Positions 23,106 through 33,240 of a stretch of 33,240 nucleotides of DNA are shown here, one piece after another; position 1 is the stretch's first letter; every line of letters starts with the position of its first letter. This DNA is from Nephromyces sp. MM_2019 (lineage: Eukaryota; Apicomplexa; Aconoidasida; Nephromycida): contig JADHZB010000824.1 of the NCBI GenBank assembly GCA_015657535.1, positions 6,792 to 40,031 on the forward strand. Direction: 5' to 3'. The position numbers and the translations under genes were made by a program. Below the pieces are notes generated by a model. It saw nothing but the letters and a program-made list of their open reading frames with translations. It made no database searches and was not told the DNA's origin.

Positions 23106-25831
23106 ATGCCCAAGATGCACTTTTTAAACGAGGCGAAGGCATCGATAGCATTCGACCGTACACCTCGACTGAATGAATTTTCAACAAATTGTGTTAAAGA
23201 TCAATTAGCTAATCAAACTCCTGCTACAAATATTTCCAGCGCTTTTAGTAACGAAATCAATCGATACAATTTCAACCAACGTAATAATAAAAAATTAGCT
23301 CGGCCTGCGAATCAAGATGTTATACAACAATTTATTAAGACAAGATTATGTCCTCATTACAAACAAAACCATTGTACCAATGGTGCAAATTGTACATTTG
23401 CACATTCAGAGGTACTTAAGTTTAAATTAAGTAGATATTCATCGAAAATGGGTAGATGTGCTTGTTTTGAAATGTGCATGGGTACATATAGATGAAGATT
23501 GGAGATGCTGCTTGTTTATTACGTTTGATTCTCAATTGTATTTTGTTTCTATACTGCTATCCCTTGCACTAGAACTTGTTGTGATTGATATATTCGTTGT
23601 TTGAGTTGCACCCGGTACACTTGCAGTGTTCTTAAATTTGCTAACTATAACTCATACATCTAACACTTTACTGTCTACATACCTAATGGTTTACCCTCTT
23701 TACTTATTTGATTATACACGCCATAAACCTTAGTCAACTTGCACCTTACACACTAGAACATGGACACATCACACACCAAAAAATATATCATTATTCAAAT
23801 TGACTATCACGATTTATACCCTTTATTATATTCTCTACGTTTCATTTTCAGAACGAGCTGCGTCCTAAACCAGATTTAAGGAATACAAAATTGTGTGACA
23901 ATGTAAAGAATGGTTCAATCTGCGATATCCGAGATTGTTCTTATGCACACACTAAAAATGAATTGAGAGTGACTGAAAATCTAAAGACATACAAGACATC
24001 GTTGTGTAATTTTTATGGTAAGGGTATTTGCAAAAATGAAGAAAAATGTCGATTTGCACACGGTGAACACGAGCTAAGATCTCCGCAGGATAATGCCAAA
24101 TTGGACGATATACCCAGCCTTGATGAATATGAAGATCTGAATTTGGTGGAAACCAATACAACTACTCAATCATCTGATCATGGGGGATCTCAAACAAGCG
24201 AATCTACACTTAATAATGAAACGCTGACATATGGCCCTAATGTACAATTAAAAAATTGTATGCAAGATGAACGAGGCAGGCGTGGTCATATAAACGATGA
24301 GCAATTATGGGATTCTGATCAAAATTCGAATGAATTGCAAAGCCTTATACAATTATTAACAAATGGTACACACCAAATTAATCGAGGTGAGTATGTCTGG
24401 TTTGTAAGGCATAACTATTTACATTTTGGAAGGATTATTTGTCTATACGACATACATTTTACTTGGAACATTAGAAACTTCACAATTACACTACATATTT
24501 TATGCATACATTATACGTTTTACCTTAACAAATTACATGTTTTATCTACACATTATATAATTTATACTCAATGCAGAAGTCTAAATGCACACAATATACA
24601 TTTGACTGAATATAATATATAGTAACGTATTCAATATTGTTTACATAAGAATACAGACAATTAGTATTTCATACACATTGAAAAACAACATTTATTTTTT
24701 TCTTCAGATAATGAAGCATCAACCTCTGTTAGACAATCCCCACTACCAACATCCTTTCCACAACATTCATCGAATGGCTTTAATGAGGAGGGTATCTTTA
24801 ACCCCTCACAAAGCACGGCATATCCTTCAACGAATAGCTTTGATTCAAATAACATAATGAATTATATTTACAATTATACACCCAATTATGACTTAGCTAA
24901 AAATCAAGCATACTACAATTTAATTGAGCACCTTATTCCAAATTTAAATGGATCTACGGAAATAAGAAAAACATCACCGGAGGATTTACTTAATAGTCAA
25001 AATTTAATTGGTAATCATGAAACAAGCCTTCACGAAAAGGAAAACAACTCTTGTTTATTATATTTTATAATGAATAATAATGATAATTCGGTCTCCCCTA
25101 CCCAAAATTTTAATGATAACAAAACATTTATCGATAATTCACCATCTAGATATAGATGCCCACAAAATAACCCCCCTTATCCAAGTCCTCACACGTCTAA
25201 TAATTCATACACATCACTCGGATCACACGAATCAAGCACAGCAAGGTGTGGTCATAATGTTCCATTTCTATTGAACACCGGAGAGAAAAGTTTTGGCAAT
25301 ATGTATAGCAATAAAATATTCACATATAACCAGAACACAGATACAAATGGTAATAGCATACAACAAAATAATAATAATACACAAATCAGTATGAATAACA
25401 GATTTTCAAATACGAGTAACACGAGCATAAGCAGAAACAACTACAATGAACATACAAGTAATAGGAACAATACATATGCACACAATGACAGCAATAGCAA
25501 CTTTCAAACACTGACAAATAATAGTAACATGAATGGATCAACCAATAACAGATCTTTACGGTCATTTAACGACAATAACTCATTCACAGAGTCTTCAAAT
25601 TTGGATAAACAAAACGAACCAATTAACTTATTTTTTTTGAAAAATAGTTTTAATTATAATGAATATTGCAATTCATTGAGGTTTGTTTCACCATCGAATG
25701 AGGGTAATAACTCACATACACAACAAACTACACCTCTTGCCAGAGAAACTCAAAATGCTAAGGTTGCATCAAATCATTACCAATACAATGATTTTTCAGA
25801 TTTGTCGAATATGACCGGATTTTGTGGATAA
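23106..25831 (+). CDS. Triple CCCH zinc-finger RNA-binding protein with Asn-rich tail
   Basis: Exons 23106-23411, 23852-24386 and 24708-25831 join in phase to 654 codons plus TAA. Three tandem CCCH fingers occur at residues 82-100 (C-x7-C-x5-C-x3-H), 117-135 (C-x8-C-x4-C-x3-H) and 154-172 (C-x7-C-x5-C-x3-H). Each is preceded by a KTxLC-type lead and followed by ELR. Such fingers bind single-stranded, often AU-rich, mRNA; a role in mRNA stability or translation is inferred. The three-finger layout and linkers resemble proteins common in apicomplexans. After the fingers come an acidic DDIPSLDEYEDL segment and a long region rich in Asn, Ser and Thr, probably disordered. The first finger lies entirely in exon 1, with the intron falling in its ELR linker. 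The second intron (24387-24707) stays open for 236 bases, so intron retention would give a shortened tail. Confidence 0.92.
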
Positions 25832-26500
25832 TTTAGATTCCTATTAATTACTCTTAATGTTTGTATCGAAAGATTAAGACTAGTGCTAAACCTGTAACTG
25901 GTTAATGGTAGCTCTTATTTGATACAAGCTGTAAAAGCATTGAAATACTATACGATAGCAAATTTTATCTTAATAGAAAGCTTACAAACTATTATCAAGC
26001 ATAGTTTGAAGCACTGAATTCACTCCTCTATATTGTTTATTTGGACTCATTTTATTAAATGAACTTAACCACAATACGAATACACACATTGTTAAACTTG
26101 CACACACTTACATAAACACTCACACACATTGTACACACAACTACACTCCAAAATTCGTACACAAATAATTAAAACTATATTTTTATACATAAGTGGCCTA
26201 TAAAAACTTAACTTACATACATATACTAATTCAATATAAATTTATATATTACATATACCCTTACATATCCAATCAACACATAAACACTTAACGTACACTA
26301 AAAAATCTATAAACATCAATTGTACACTATACTTATGAAGATAACACACATTGTACACATTTCAAACTAAAGAAATTCAACACATACACATTATGTCCAA
26401 TACCAACTATATAGACTGAACCCACATTACTCAACTGTTCACTCATCCTATCGGCCAGCTACTTGGTGTGCAAATTTTCATAATAAGAATGAAATAGATA
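25832..26500. other. Downstream region of the CCCH gene, partly A/C-rich
   Basis: Presumed 3' untranslated sequence to about 26050, then an A/C-rich, G-poor block with CACACA and ACATTGTACACA motifs to about 26420. Blocks of this kind lie upstream of several genes here, but no + strand coding region follows. Confidence 0.5.
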
Positions 26501-27940
26501 TTGAGTTTATTATTTTTCCTTTCAAAATGTATGATAATATTTGTATAATTTGCATATTGTATATAATGAAACTTTCAGTATTTGTATATTATAAAAGCGT
26601 AATAAATCGTCTACATGTAACTTTAGGGTTCATTAATAATAAAATTTTATATTTTTTAGAGGTAATTTTAATTTCATTTCATCGTATAATTTGGTATCAT
26701 AAAAAAATAAGAACTCACATAAATATTAGTAATAAGTTATATGTATATATATATATATATATTTATTTGCATTGAATTATAATTAGCAACATTAATTTAC
26801 TTTAATCATAACATAATTTTACATTTAATAAGAAAATTGATTTATTAATTGCTTGTTTTAAACAATCCTATTTTTATTGGACCATTGTATTTTTATTTAA
26901 ATTTGCGTAATTACTATACTCATACAAGTATATTTCATATAACCTTTTACACATATTTAATACATAATTCCAATAAAAATATTTATAGAAGAAAAAAAAT
27001 CACAAAATTTTTCTCTATAATTTCATTATTTTTAGGTTATATTTTTTTGATTATCTCTATTTAGTTTATCCAATCGATTTTGATGGAAAGTAATGACCAT
27101 TTTATTTATATAAAATTGTTTTCAAGTGTGATTATTATCTAATATATAGATATAATAAATAAATAAATACATATATAAAAGATGTAAAGCATGCAACGTT
27201 AATTTTCCATTAGGTTAACAAATCGAAAAACATTAAATAATTAATTGTTTTTTTTTATTCCTGTTTTGGTGCTTGGTTGAGAATTGTAATCTTTTTCAAT
27301 ATATAATTATGCTTTTGTATTTTGAGTTATATTTTTTATAATAGAGATTTTATATAAAAATAAATTACAAAATCTCTTGTTACATTTCAGAGATAGAGAA
27401 AATGTATTATTATATAATTTATATTTAAACTATAATAAAATGTGAAATTTTAGATTTACAAATTACCTATTAATTGTTTGAGAATTATAGTATTTGATGT
27501 GTATATACACAATTACTTTAAATCTTAAATAAATTTATTTCAAATCATTTAGTTTTATTAAAGAATTGGGAATGTGAGAATAAGGGAGTAATTTACAAAT
27601 TTGTTAGAAGCTTCTAAATTGAAATAAAATGAAATTTCCATGTTAAGTCTAATATCCGCCTATATGAAGAAAAAAATCAACTAATTTTTGGGTCTAATTT
27701 AAACAAAGTGTAAGGAAGAGTTTTCAAATTCCTATCATTGAATTATTTGCGAGTTTATTTTAATGATCTATAATAAAAAAACATGATGTTCGCAATCTTC
27801 TTAGAAAAGGGGAAATTTCCTTAATAAAAACGTATTCTCTGTTGAATAATGGTTCTGATGTGCCGAAATATTTTGTTTAAAAAAAAGAAGAATATACAGA
27901 TTTTCAATCAATTGCAAATCAGTCATAATTAAGATAATTA
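26500..27940. other. AT-rich gene-poor stretch
   Basis: Almost entirely A and T, with a TA run at about 26742-26762. Frames at 26527-26775 and 26849-27064 encode Ile/Tyr/Lys/Asn-rich sequence expected by chance. No RNA gene is recognised. Confidence 0.6.
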
Positions 27941-28170
27941 TTTTGAGTTATAGGAAATTTGGTCATTTTTTAACTCTTGGGAAGATTTTCATGAGTTTTG
28001 GTGGGTCATTTTTTAACTCGTAGGAAGTTCCTCTTGACTTTCGGGAAGCTTAATTTTTCGACAACTTGTAAAAATTTTCTTCTCTCAAGCTTCCGTAAAA
28101 TTTATCTTTACTACCTTGAAAAAATTCTCAAATTCAGTTAAGCTATATAGAAGACTGCTGTAGCAGTCAG
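27940..28170. other. Unexplained segment with a short tandem duplication and hairpins
   Basis: GGTCATTTTTTAACTC occurs at 27961 and 28004 (period 43). GGAAGCTT (28044) pairs with AAGCTTCC (28087), and inside them AATTTTT can pair with AAAAATT. A perfect GACTGC-TGTA-GCAGTC hairpin sits at 28153-28168. The segment is richer in G than the flanking DNA. It may be a decayed mobile element or a structured RNA. Confidence 0.35.
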
Positions 28171-28612
28171 AAAAATTGTCTTTACTTCTGAACGTGAAAT
28201 AAAAATTACAGCAGAAACAAATAAACTTAGGGAAAGGAAAAATATGAGAAAGAGTTGAAGATTGTATGTAATCATTAGATGTGCTTGAAAAATATTTCTG
28301 ATGTTGTTATTTGAAATGTCTAGGTGAGTTATTGAAATAATTAAATTTCTCTTTATTCATAATTGTACATATTTCTCAAATATTATCTAGTGTATAGGAC
28401 CCATTGTTTTTCAATAACATGTTGAAATAATTTGATAGATGATCAATCGAGGTGGATTAGGAAACGATTCAAATTGAAGTCATATTATGTAATGATGGTA
28501 AGTTCTAACTAAATGTAAGCATTAGAAGATGTATAAATAGGCTAAATCAATAGTTTAATCTACTTGGTTTATTTACAATAAAACTTGGAACTATATTCAT
28601 AATATAGTGTTG

Positions 28613-29819
28613 TTAATGTCTTCTTCGACGTTTGTTGGAAAAGTTTTCAAAGTCTGAGTTATAACCCAACATCCACCAAAGGCCTAAGAAAGTAGATATA
28701 TCATCATCTTCTAAACCATTTTTATCAGACGTGTCTTGGTCATTTGGTTGTGTACAGAAATAATCTCTAAGTGATTCTTGAAAATTTTCAAACATTCTAC
28801 CGGAGATGGGACATACAGTGAAACCATAATCTTGATCAGACTGAATAGCTAGATTACAATTATTATTGCACAGATGGTATTTACCCGTTTCGTTGCATAT
28901 GTACAAGTCAATATTTTCTATGTAGGTAAATGTGCAATGCGAAGATAAATCAGAAGGATAAATTAGGTTTTGGGGAACTAAATTTGGGAAAGTTTCTTCG
29001 CATAATGATAAGCAATGTTCACGGACCGCTTGGTCAATCCCGGTTTGAGCTGGTTGATTACATGGTGATAAATTTACTGTTGTCAAAATTATATATAATA
29101 AAGATTAGATGATTTATATAATCATGATAGTATAAATAAATGATTATCTCACTTTATAAACTATGATTATCTCACTTTATAAACTATTTAAAAGGTTATA
29201 ATACATAAGTATACAAAGTATATATTAGTAGAATTAGTATTATAAACGATTGCATGAGTTTCTATAAACTGAATATAGTGTATCAGATTGAAAAAGCAAG
29301 GTGTATCAGATATGTATTCTTATATAAATGTATATATAAGAATACATAAATACAGATATTAAATGATAAAAAGCGAATGAACAAAGTCAGGAATAATATC
29401 ATCAAAAAATGAGATAGCAATTAAATCCTAGGTAAAATTCTTAAAATACAAATTCAACATAATGAAACAGATATATAACCATCAGGATTGAGGATAGAAA
29501 ATTGTGAGCTGGATTTTGGAGATTTAAGTTCTAGTTCACTTTGTAACAGCAATGCAGCATTCATATCATCAAAACATTTATTTAAATCTAATTGGGTAGG
29601 GTCGTAATCGGATTCACCAAATGTTTCGAAAGCGTATTTCAATGAGCTTATGCTTTTATAGCCTGGAAAGACCATATGAAATAGTGTAGGCCATAATTTA
29701 CATTCAAAAATTGGACAGGAGAGTTCGCTCAAGTGTGTTTCAAACATCCAAAAGAGTTCTTCACAGCTAAAGTATGATAATACCTTCAGCCAGATATCTG
29801 TACACACATCTACTTTCAT
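28613..29819 (-). CDS. F-box-like protein with a C-terminal Cys/His-rich putative zinc-binding domain
   Basis: On the minus strand, exon 1 (29819-29480) and exon 2 (29076-28613) join in phase 1 to 267 codons plus stop. Both halves are open separately; joining them is supported by matching phase and GT/AG sites (donor GTTATA, acceptor ACAACAG). Residues 1-50 (DIWLKVLSYFSCEELFWMF) resemble an F-box, which would link the protein to an SCF ubiquitin ligase through Skp1. Residues 172-209 contain YICNETGKYHLC, a Cys four residues later, and VCPISGRMF. C174, H181, C183, C187 and C202 are plausible zinc ligands. I do not recognise a named family for this second domain. CX3C (C135/C139) lies upstream. 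The C-terminus is acidic, then hydrophobic (FLGLWWML), then basic (KRRRR), the last a possible nuclear signal. It converges on the CCCH gene and diverges from the CX9C gene. Confidence 0.62.
29141..29186. repeat. Perfect 23-bp tandem duplication in the F-box gene intron
   Basis: TGATTATCTCACTTTATAAAC plus CTA-type ending starts at 29141 and again at 29164. Both copies are identical and lie within the minus-strand intron 29479-29077. Confidence 0.9.
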
Positions 29820-30560
29820 GGGGTCTGATTTGTAGGAAGGGGGATATATTGTCTCCAGTTTGTGTTTTACTTGTTAGAGCTAATTGGTGGAAGTTGTAAG
29901 GTGTGATATGAGGAAAGGACTAGCTTTGTATGTAAGGAGAAGTTTGCCTATTCTTGATAGGATATATAGTTGTTCTCACAATTACTATACAGGTATGTGT
30001 ATTCGCTAGGATGGTGGTTTCCTTATGGTGTATCTAAGAGGTATGTGTAAAGTATACATATCACAGTATGAGATGTATACTGGATTGGTTTTACACACTT
30101 GTGCAGATTATATTTCAGTATATCAATTATGACGGTATATAAGATATGGGTAGGTAAAACAAACACATGATATATCAAATTAAAAATCTATCTCACTCAT
30201 AAACCCAATATATATATATAATGGTTGATTAATTGGTATAAGGATAATGATGTTTGTGTGTGAATTGATCAGGGATAATATGAAAAGATAAAAGAAATAA
30301 GATAGCTTTTTATTCAAAATTATTCGATTATAGTGAGGTGATTATATTAACAGTAATAAATTCATATCCAAGTAATAGCACTCAAAATATTAATTAACTT
30401 TTCAACATTTCATCATCTTTAAAAGTTTATATGTTGTGTATATAGCCTGTGTGTAAACATTTTTCTATTTTTTAATAAGGTGTTTTAGATATATATTTAA
30501 TCATAGTGAACTTAGGTAGTATGCAACTGTAAATGGTAATAACTCAAGGTGGTACCAACA
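29820..30560 (-). promoter_or_regulatory. Upstream region of the F-box-like gene
   Basis: Just upstream of the start, to about 30060, the + strand is rich in T and G. The sense (minus) strand is therefore A/C-rich, the same bias seen before the Arp4 and CCCH start codons. This is the likely promoter and leader. Beyond it the DNA is plain AT-rich with a TA run near 30210. Confidence 0.45.
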
Positions 30561-31913
30561 CATGTGATATTGTTGTATACACACACCATCACAAAATTTA
30601 AATAACTTTTATACACAAAAATAGTTTCAAAGAAAGCAGAAACATACACTTATAGACAAAAAAAAACTACATTTTGCACACAAAACTTAGACAAATATAT
30701 TCACAATATACACATTAGTTCAAATATATATATATATATATAATAAAGTGAGAATTTATGATTAATGCAAATATTATCTATACACACATCTTACGTACTC
30801 AATATACATAGGTATATTTTTACATAGGTATACTTTTATACAGACTATCTGTATTATATATTTAGTTGTGTATACATAATTATTATACTTTAAAATGTTA
30901 AAAAAACCAATAACAACAATAATTATCAAGTGTGACAACAAGTTAGACACTCAATTCTATTTTTGCACACACACTAATGAAATACTAACAATTTCATTAA
31001 AGGAAATTTTCTACACAATCAAGGGCATACACAGCATACACACAAACATACATACAAATACACATTTAAATACATACACAAGCAAATATACAAGTACATA
31101 TACAGGCAAACACACAAGCACACAAACCCACCCACACAGACATACACAGATACACCGTTACACACTCCCTTAAACACATACACACACAAACACACACACA
31201 CACACACAATACATATTCACACACATACATATATACACACACACACTCATACACACACATATATCATGTTAGCCTATTTATAAATCTTTTTAGATAATGC
31301 ACACAACTCCTCCCAAATGTAATCTATTGTGTTCATTAATAAGCATTCTATACAAAAATTTTACACACACTCCACATTTATAATATTTTTACATATATAT
31401 ATACACATTTTTGGTGGCACACCTTCTTTGTGAGCAATAATACAAATTTCACAAAACATCTAAATTTATTAATTTAATTTGAATTTCGTTATAATTTTTT
31501 ACACTCATTTCAACTCCCCCAAATCAAATAAATTCTGTAAGCTTTTTTACTCAAATTTTTCAAGGTTTGTTACGTATGACTAATTATATATTTGGTTTTA
31601 CACACAGCTAATTACGATTTACATAATGATTAATATCAATATACACATACCTTTATTAAACTATCTCTAAACACTCAATTCATACACCTTCTCACTGTAC
31701 TCTTTAAAAATATAATTAATTTTCATACAAGATATATCTTATACATATACCATTGATTAAGATACACTTTACACATAACTTCATACACACACATTATTAC
31801 ATACCTCAACACATCAACTTATATCATTTACATTTTATATTATATACATTCGCTCATCAGTATATATATCTATATATATATATATATTATATTGTTTACA
31901 CACTCTAATTTCC

Positions 31914-31914
<1 letters not shown>
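30561..31914. other. CA/TA-microsatellite-rich intergenic DNA
   Basis: Contains a (TA)n tract at about 30725-30742, interrupted CA repeats at about 31020-31260 and a (TA)n tract at about 31861-31888. A frame at 30895-31173 begins with about 44 residues of ordinary composition and then runs into CA repeats coding Thr/His. It has no recognisable domain, and I do not call it a gene. Confidence 0.55.
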
Positions 31915-31948
<34 letters not shown>

Positions 31949-32093
31949 CTCTCTCTCTATATATATATATACTTATTTATATATCCAGTCCCCTTTATAT
32001 ACCCCTCCACTCTACACACACATACCCACACCCCTTCCCCACCCTACACCCACACACACTTACAAACCTCCCCCTCCACACCCCTCCCTTTAT

Positions 32094-32129
<36 letters not shown>

Positions 32130-32132
32130 GAA
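31915..32132 (+). promoter_or_regulatory. Microsatellite and C-tract region directly upstream of the CX9C gene
   Basis: In order: (CA)n at about 31916-31945, (CT)n to 31958, (TA)n, then a C-rich block with runs of 3-5 C (about 31988-32090), then (TA)n to about 32119 and (CA)n ending ten bases or fewer before the ATG at 32133. The C-rich block is probably the core promoter or leader. G is almost absent from the sense strand. Confidence 0.6.
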
Positions 32133-32543
32133 ATGTCAACACACCAACCAGCAACAGCGGTGACATCAACCACCACCGTACAAGACGCCATCTACCACCC
32201 ACAGAAAACGACGTTACCAGCAAATTCAAAAATGTTGGAATACACACATTTTGATGATGAACATTTCAATCGACATTATTTTTTTTGTATGAGTTCTGGT
32301 TACACACATGAACAGTGTGTAAAATCTATACCACAAGATACATATTACACACCTACTAATCCTGTTGAAACACACTTTAAAAAGGAAATATTTGATGCAG
32401 TTGAGTGTATGTCCACCTTTGAAGATAATCAAAAATGTCAACATTTTTTTGAAGCTTTTCATAAGAAATTACATTACACACACCCACCTGTAGGTACTAT
32501 GAAAAAAGCATATAATTTTGCTACATCTTTATTTTCTAATTAG
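32133..32543 (+). CDS. Twin CX9C (CHCH-like) protein, probably mitochondrial intermembrane space
   Basis: A single-exon frame of 136 residues ends in TAG. It contains two CX9C pairs, C52/C62 (CMSSGYTHEQC) and C92/C102 (CMSTFEDNQKC), with aromatic residues before them (HYFFC, FDAVEC). Twin CX9C proteins form a disulphide-locked helical hairpin, are imported by Mia40/Erv1, and often assist respiratory-chain assembly. The linker between pairs is 29 residues, long for small family members such as Cox17, so I give no family name. The first 33 residues are Thr/Ala/Gln-rich and low-complexity. Translation could instead begin at Met34 (32232), which would leave 103 residues, closer to the usual family size. 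Cysteines are otherwise absent. No signal peptide or membrane segment is visible, which fits the family. Confidence 0.75.
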   Translation: MSTHQPATAVTSTTTVQDAIYHPQKTTLPANSKMLEYTHFDDEHFNRHYFFCMSSGYTHEQCVKSIPQDTYYTPTNPVETHFKKEIFDAVECMSTFEDNQKCQHFFEAFHKKLHYTHPPVGTMKKAYNFATSLFSN

Positions 32544-32587
32544 GTGTGTGTGTGTGTGTTTGATTTTTTTTTTCTTTGAAGATCTTA

Positions 32588-32609
32588 TATATATAAATAT
32601 TTATATATA
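32588..32609. repeat. Perfect 22-bp AT palindrome
   Basis: TATATATAAATATTTATATATA reads identically on both strands and is centred at 32598/32599, 45 bases after the CX9C stop codon. It could extrude as a cruciform or fold as an RNA hairpin. Confidence 0.85.
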
Positions 32610-32615
32610 GTGGTG

Positions 32616-32626
32616 CTCTCTCTCTC

Positions 32627-32660
<34 letters not shown>

Positions 32661-32661
32661 A
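32616..32661. repeat. (CT)n(TA)n(GA)n palindrome and GA tract
   Basis: CT repeats (32616-32626), an alternating TA core (32627-32638) and GA repeats (32639-32649 paired, continuing to about 32661) form a perfect 34-base inverted repeat. It follows the CX9C gene by about 70 bases and may form a stable hairpin in the transcript. Confidence 0.88.
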
Positions 32662-32721
32662 AGAGAAAATTTAGAATTATATACACACACATGATTGATA
32701 TTGTTTTAAACTACACATATG

Positions 32722-32755
32722 TAATTATATATATATATATATATATATATAATTA
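32722..32755. repeat. 34-bp perfect palindromic (TA)n tract
   Basis: TAATTA flanks on both sides of an alternating TA run make a perfect palindrome. A further looser inverted TATACA...TGTATA sequence follows at about 32755-32795. Confidence 0.85.
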
Positions 32756-32925
32756 TATACATATCATTATATACATGTGTGTATATATATACACATTTAA
32801 ATATCTTTTATTTTAACTCGTTAAATTATTAGATATTTATATACATTCTATTAATCAAACTTTTTATTTTCTTCAAACTCAAATTAAAAAAAAAAATGAA
32901 ATAATCGCACTTATACTATTAGTTT

Positions 32926-33018
32926 TGTGTGTGTGTGTTGTGTGTGTGTGTGTATTGGGTATGTGTGGGTGTTGGGTGTGTGTGTGTGTTGGGTGTGTGT
33001 GTGTGTTGGGTGTGTATC
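32926..33018. repeat. TG/TTGGG repeat tract
   Basis: (TG)n segments alternate with TTGGGTG, most regularly at about 32970-33018 with a period of about 18 bases. The texture resembles the G-rich minisatellite at the left edge of the window, although the unit differs. Confidence 0.8.
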
Positions 33019-33240
33019 ATTTTATGTGTATGTGAATTTCTGATATAGTTTGATTCAAGGAATGTGATATATTGAGTTGATTATATTTGTGTGTGTGTGT
33101 ATATGTTCACAAAATTTGCCAATACTTGATGTATGTTTATAATTTTTGTGTGTAAAATTTCAATTTTAAAAATAACAAATATTTGAGTTTATATTTAGTC
33201 TTAATTTAGAAAAAAATTTTTATACATATTATGACTTATT

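Larger units (their letters stand above)
32544..33240. other. Downstream region of the CX9C gene, palindromes and TG repeats
   Basis: Starts with (TG)n directly after the stop codon, then the palindromes listed separately, then AT-rich DNA. At about 32926-33020 a (TG)n tract is interspersed with TTGGG in an approximately 18-base rhythm. No coding region is seen up to the window end. Confidence 0.6.

Noticed and set aside
26527..27064. Two Ile/Tyr/Lys-rich open frames
   Set aside because: Composition matches random AT-rich DNA, with no domain and no conserved texture.
30895..31173. 92-codon frame ending in Thr/His repeats
   Set aside because: The first 44 codons look ordinary but carry no motif; the rest is a CA microsatellite. 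It might be a leader exon, but this cannot be supported.
31892..32254. 120-codon frame overlapping the CX9C gene start
   Set aside because: It is CA/CT/TA microsatellite translation; the CX9C frame carries the real motif.

Overview
The window is nuclear DNA of an AT-rich, intron-rich eukaryote. All genes use the standard code (stops TAA and TAG, GT-AG introns of about 70-860 bases). Lineage cannot be fixed without a search. The best clue is the three-finger CCCH protein, whose linkers (KTxLC...FAHxxxELR) look like those of apicomplexans and related alveolates. I call it a probable alveolate, low confidence. CA/TG dinucleotide runs pervade introns, intergenic DNA and even exons, where they add Thr/His codons.

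Layout. (1) 448-5929, +: 3' two thirds of a DHX34-type DEAH-box RNA helicase (nonsense-mediated decay family), seven exons, cut at the left edge; its introns hold three minisatellites. (2) 7480-9205, +: an Arp4/BAF53-type actin-related protein, two exons, chromatin-remodelling subunit. (3) 10230-17609, +: a roughly 1,000-residue, 17-exon protein with a basic disordered N-terminus, a coiled coil and a C-terminal kinesin-14 motor-homology domain that has lost the P-loop lysine, most of switch I and switch II; it looks like a catalytically dead motor. (4) 17610-23105: 5.5 kb without a convincing gene, mostly A/C-rich and G-poor on +, with a motif cluster near 20 kb and a GC-richer hairpin-bearing island near 21.7 kb. 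(5) 23106-25831, +: triple CCCH zinc-finger protein with an Asn-rich tail, three exons. (6) 25832-28612: gene-poor, with small hairpins near 28.1 kb. (7) 29819-28613, -: two-exon F-box-like protein with a Cys/His C-terminal domain. (8) 29820-32132: divergent intergenic region, CA microsatellites, C-tracts. (9) 32133-32543, +: twin CX9C protein, probably of the mitochondrial intermembrane space, followed by perfect palindromes.

The genes are not an operon or cluster; they are unrelated housekeeping or regulatory genes. Splice phases were checked: summed exon lengths are multiples of three for every multi-exon model. The most notable finding is the pseudokinesin-14, which resembles in concept the non-catalytic Vik1/Cik1 partners of yeast Kar3. 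All names rest on protein motifs read by eye, without a database search.
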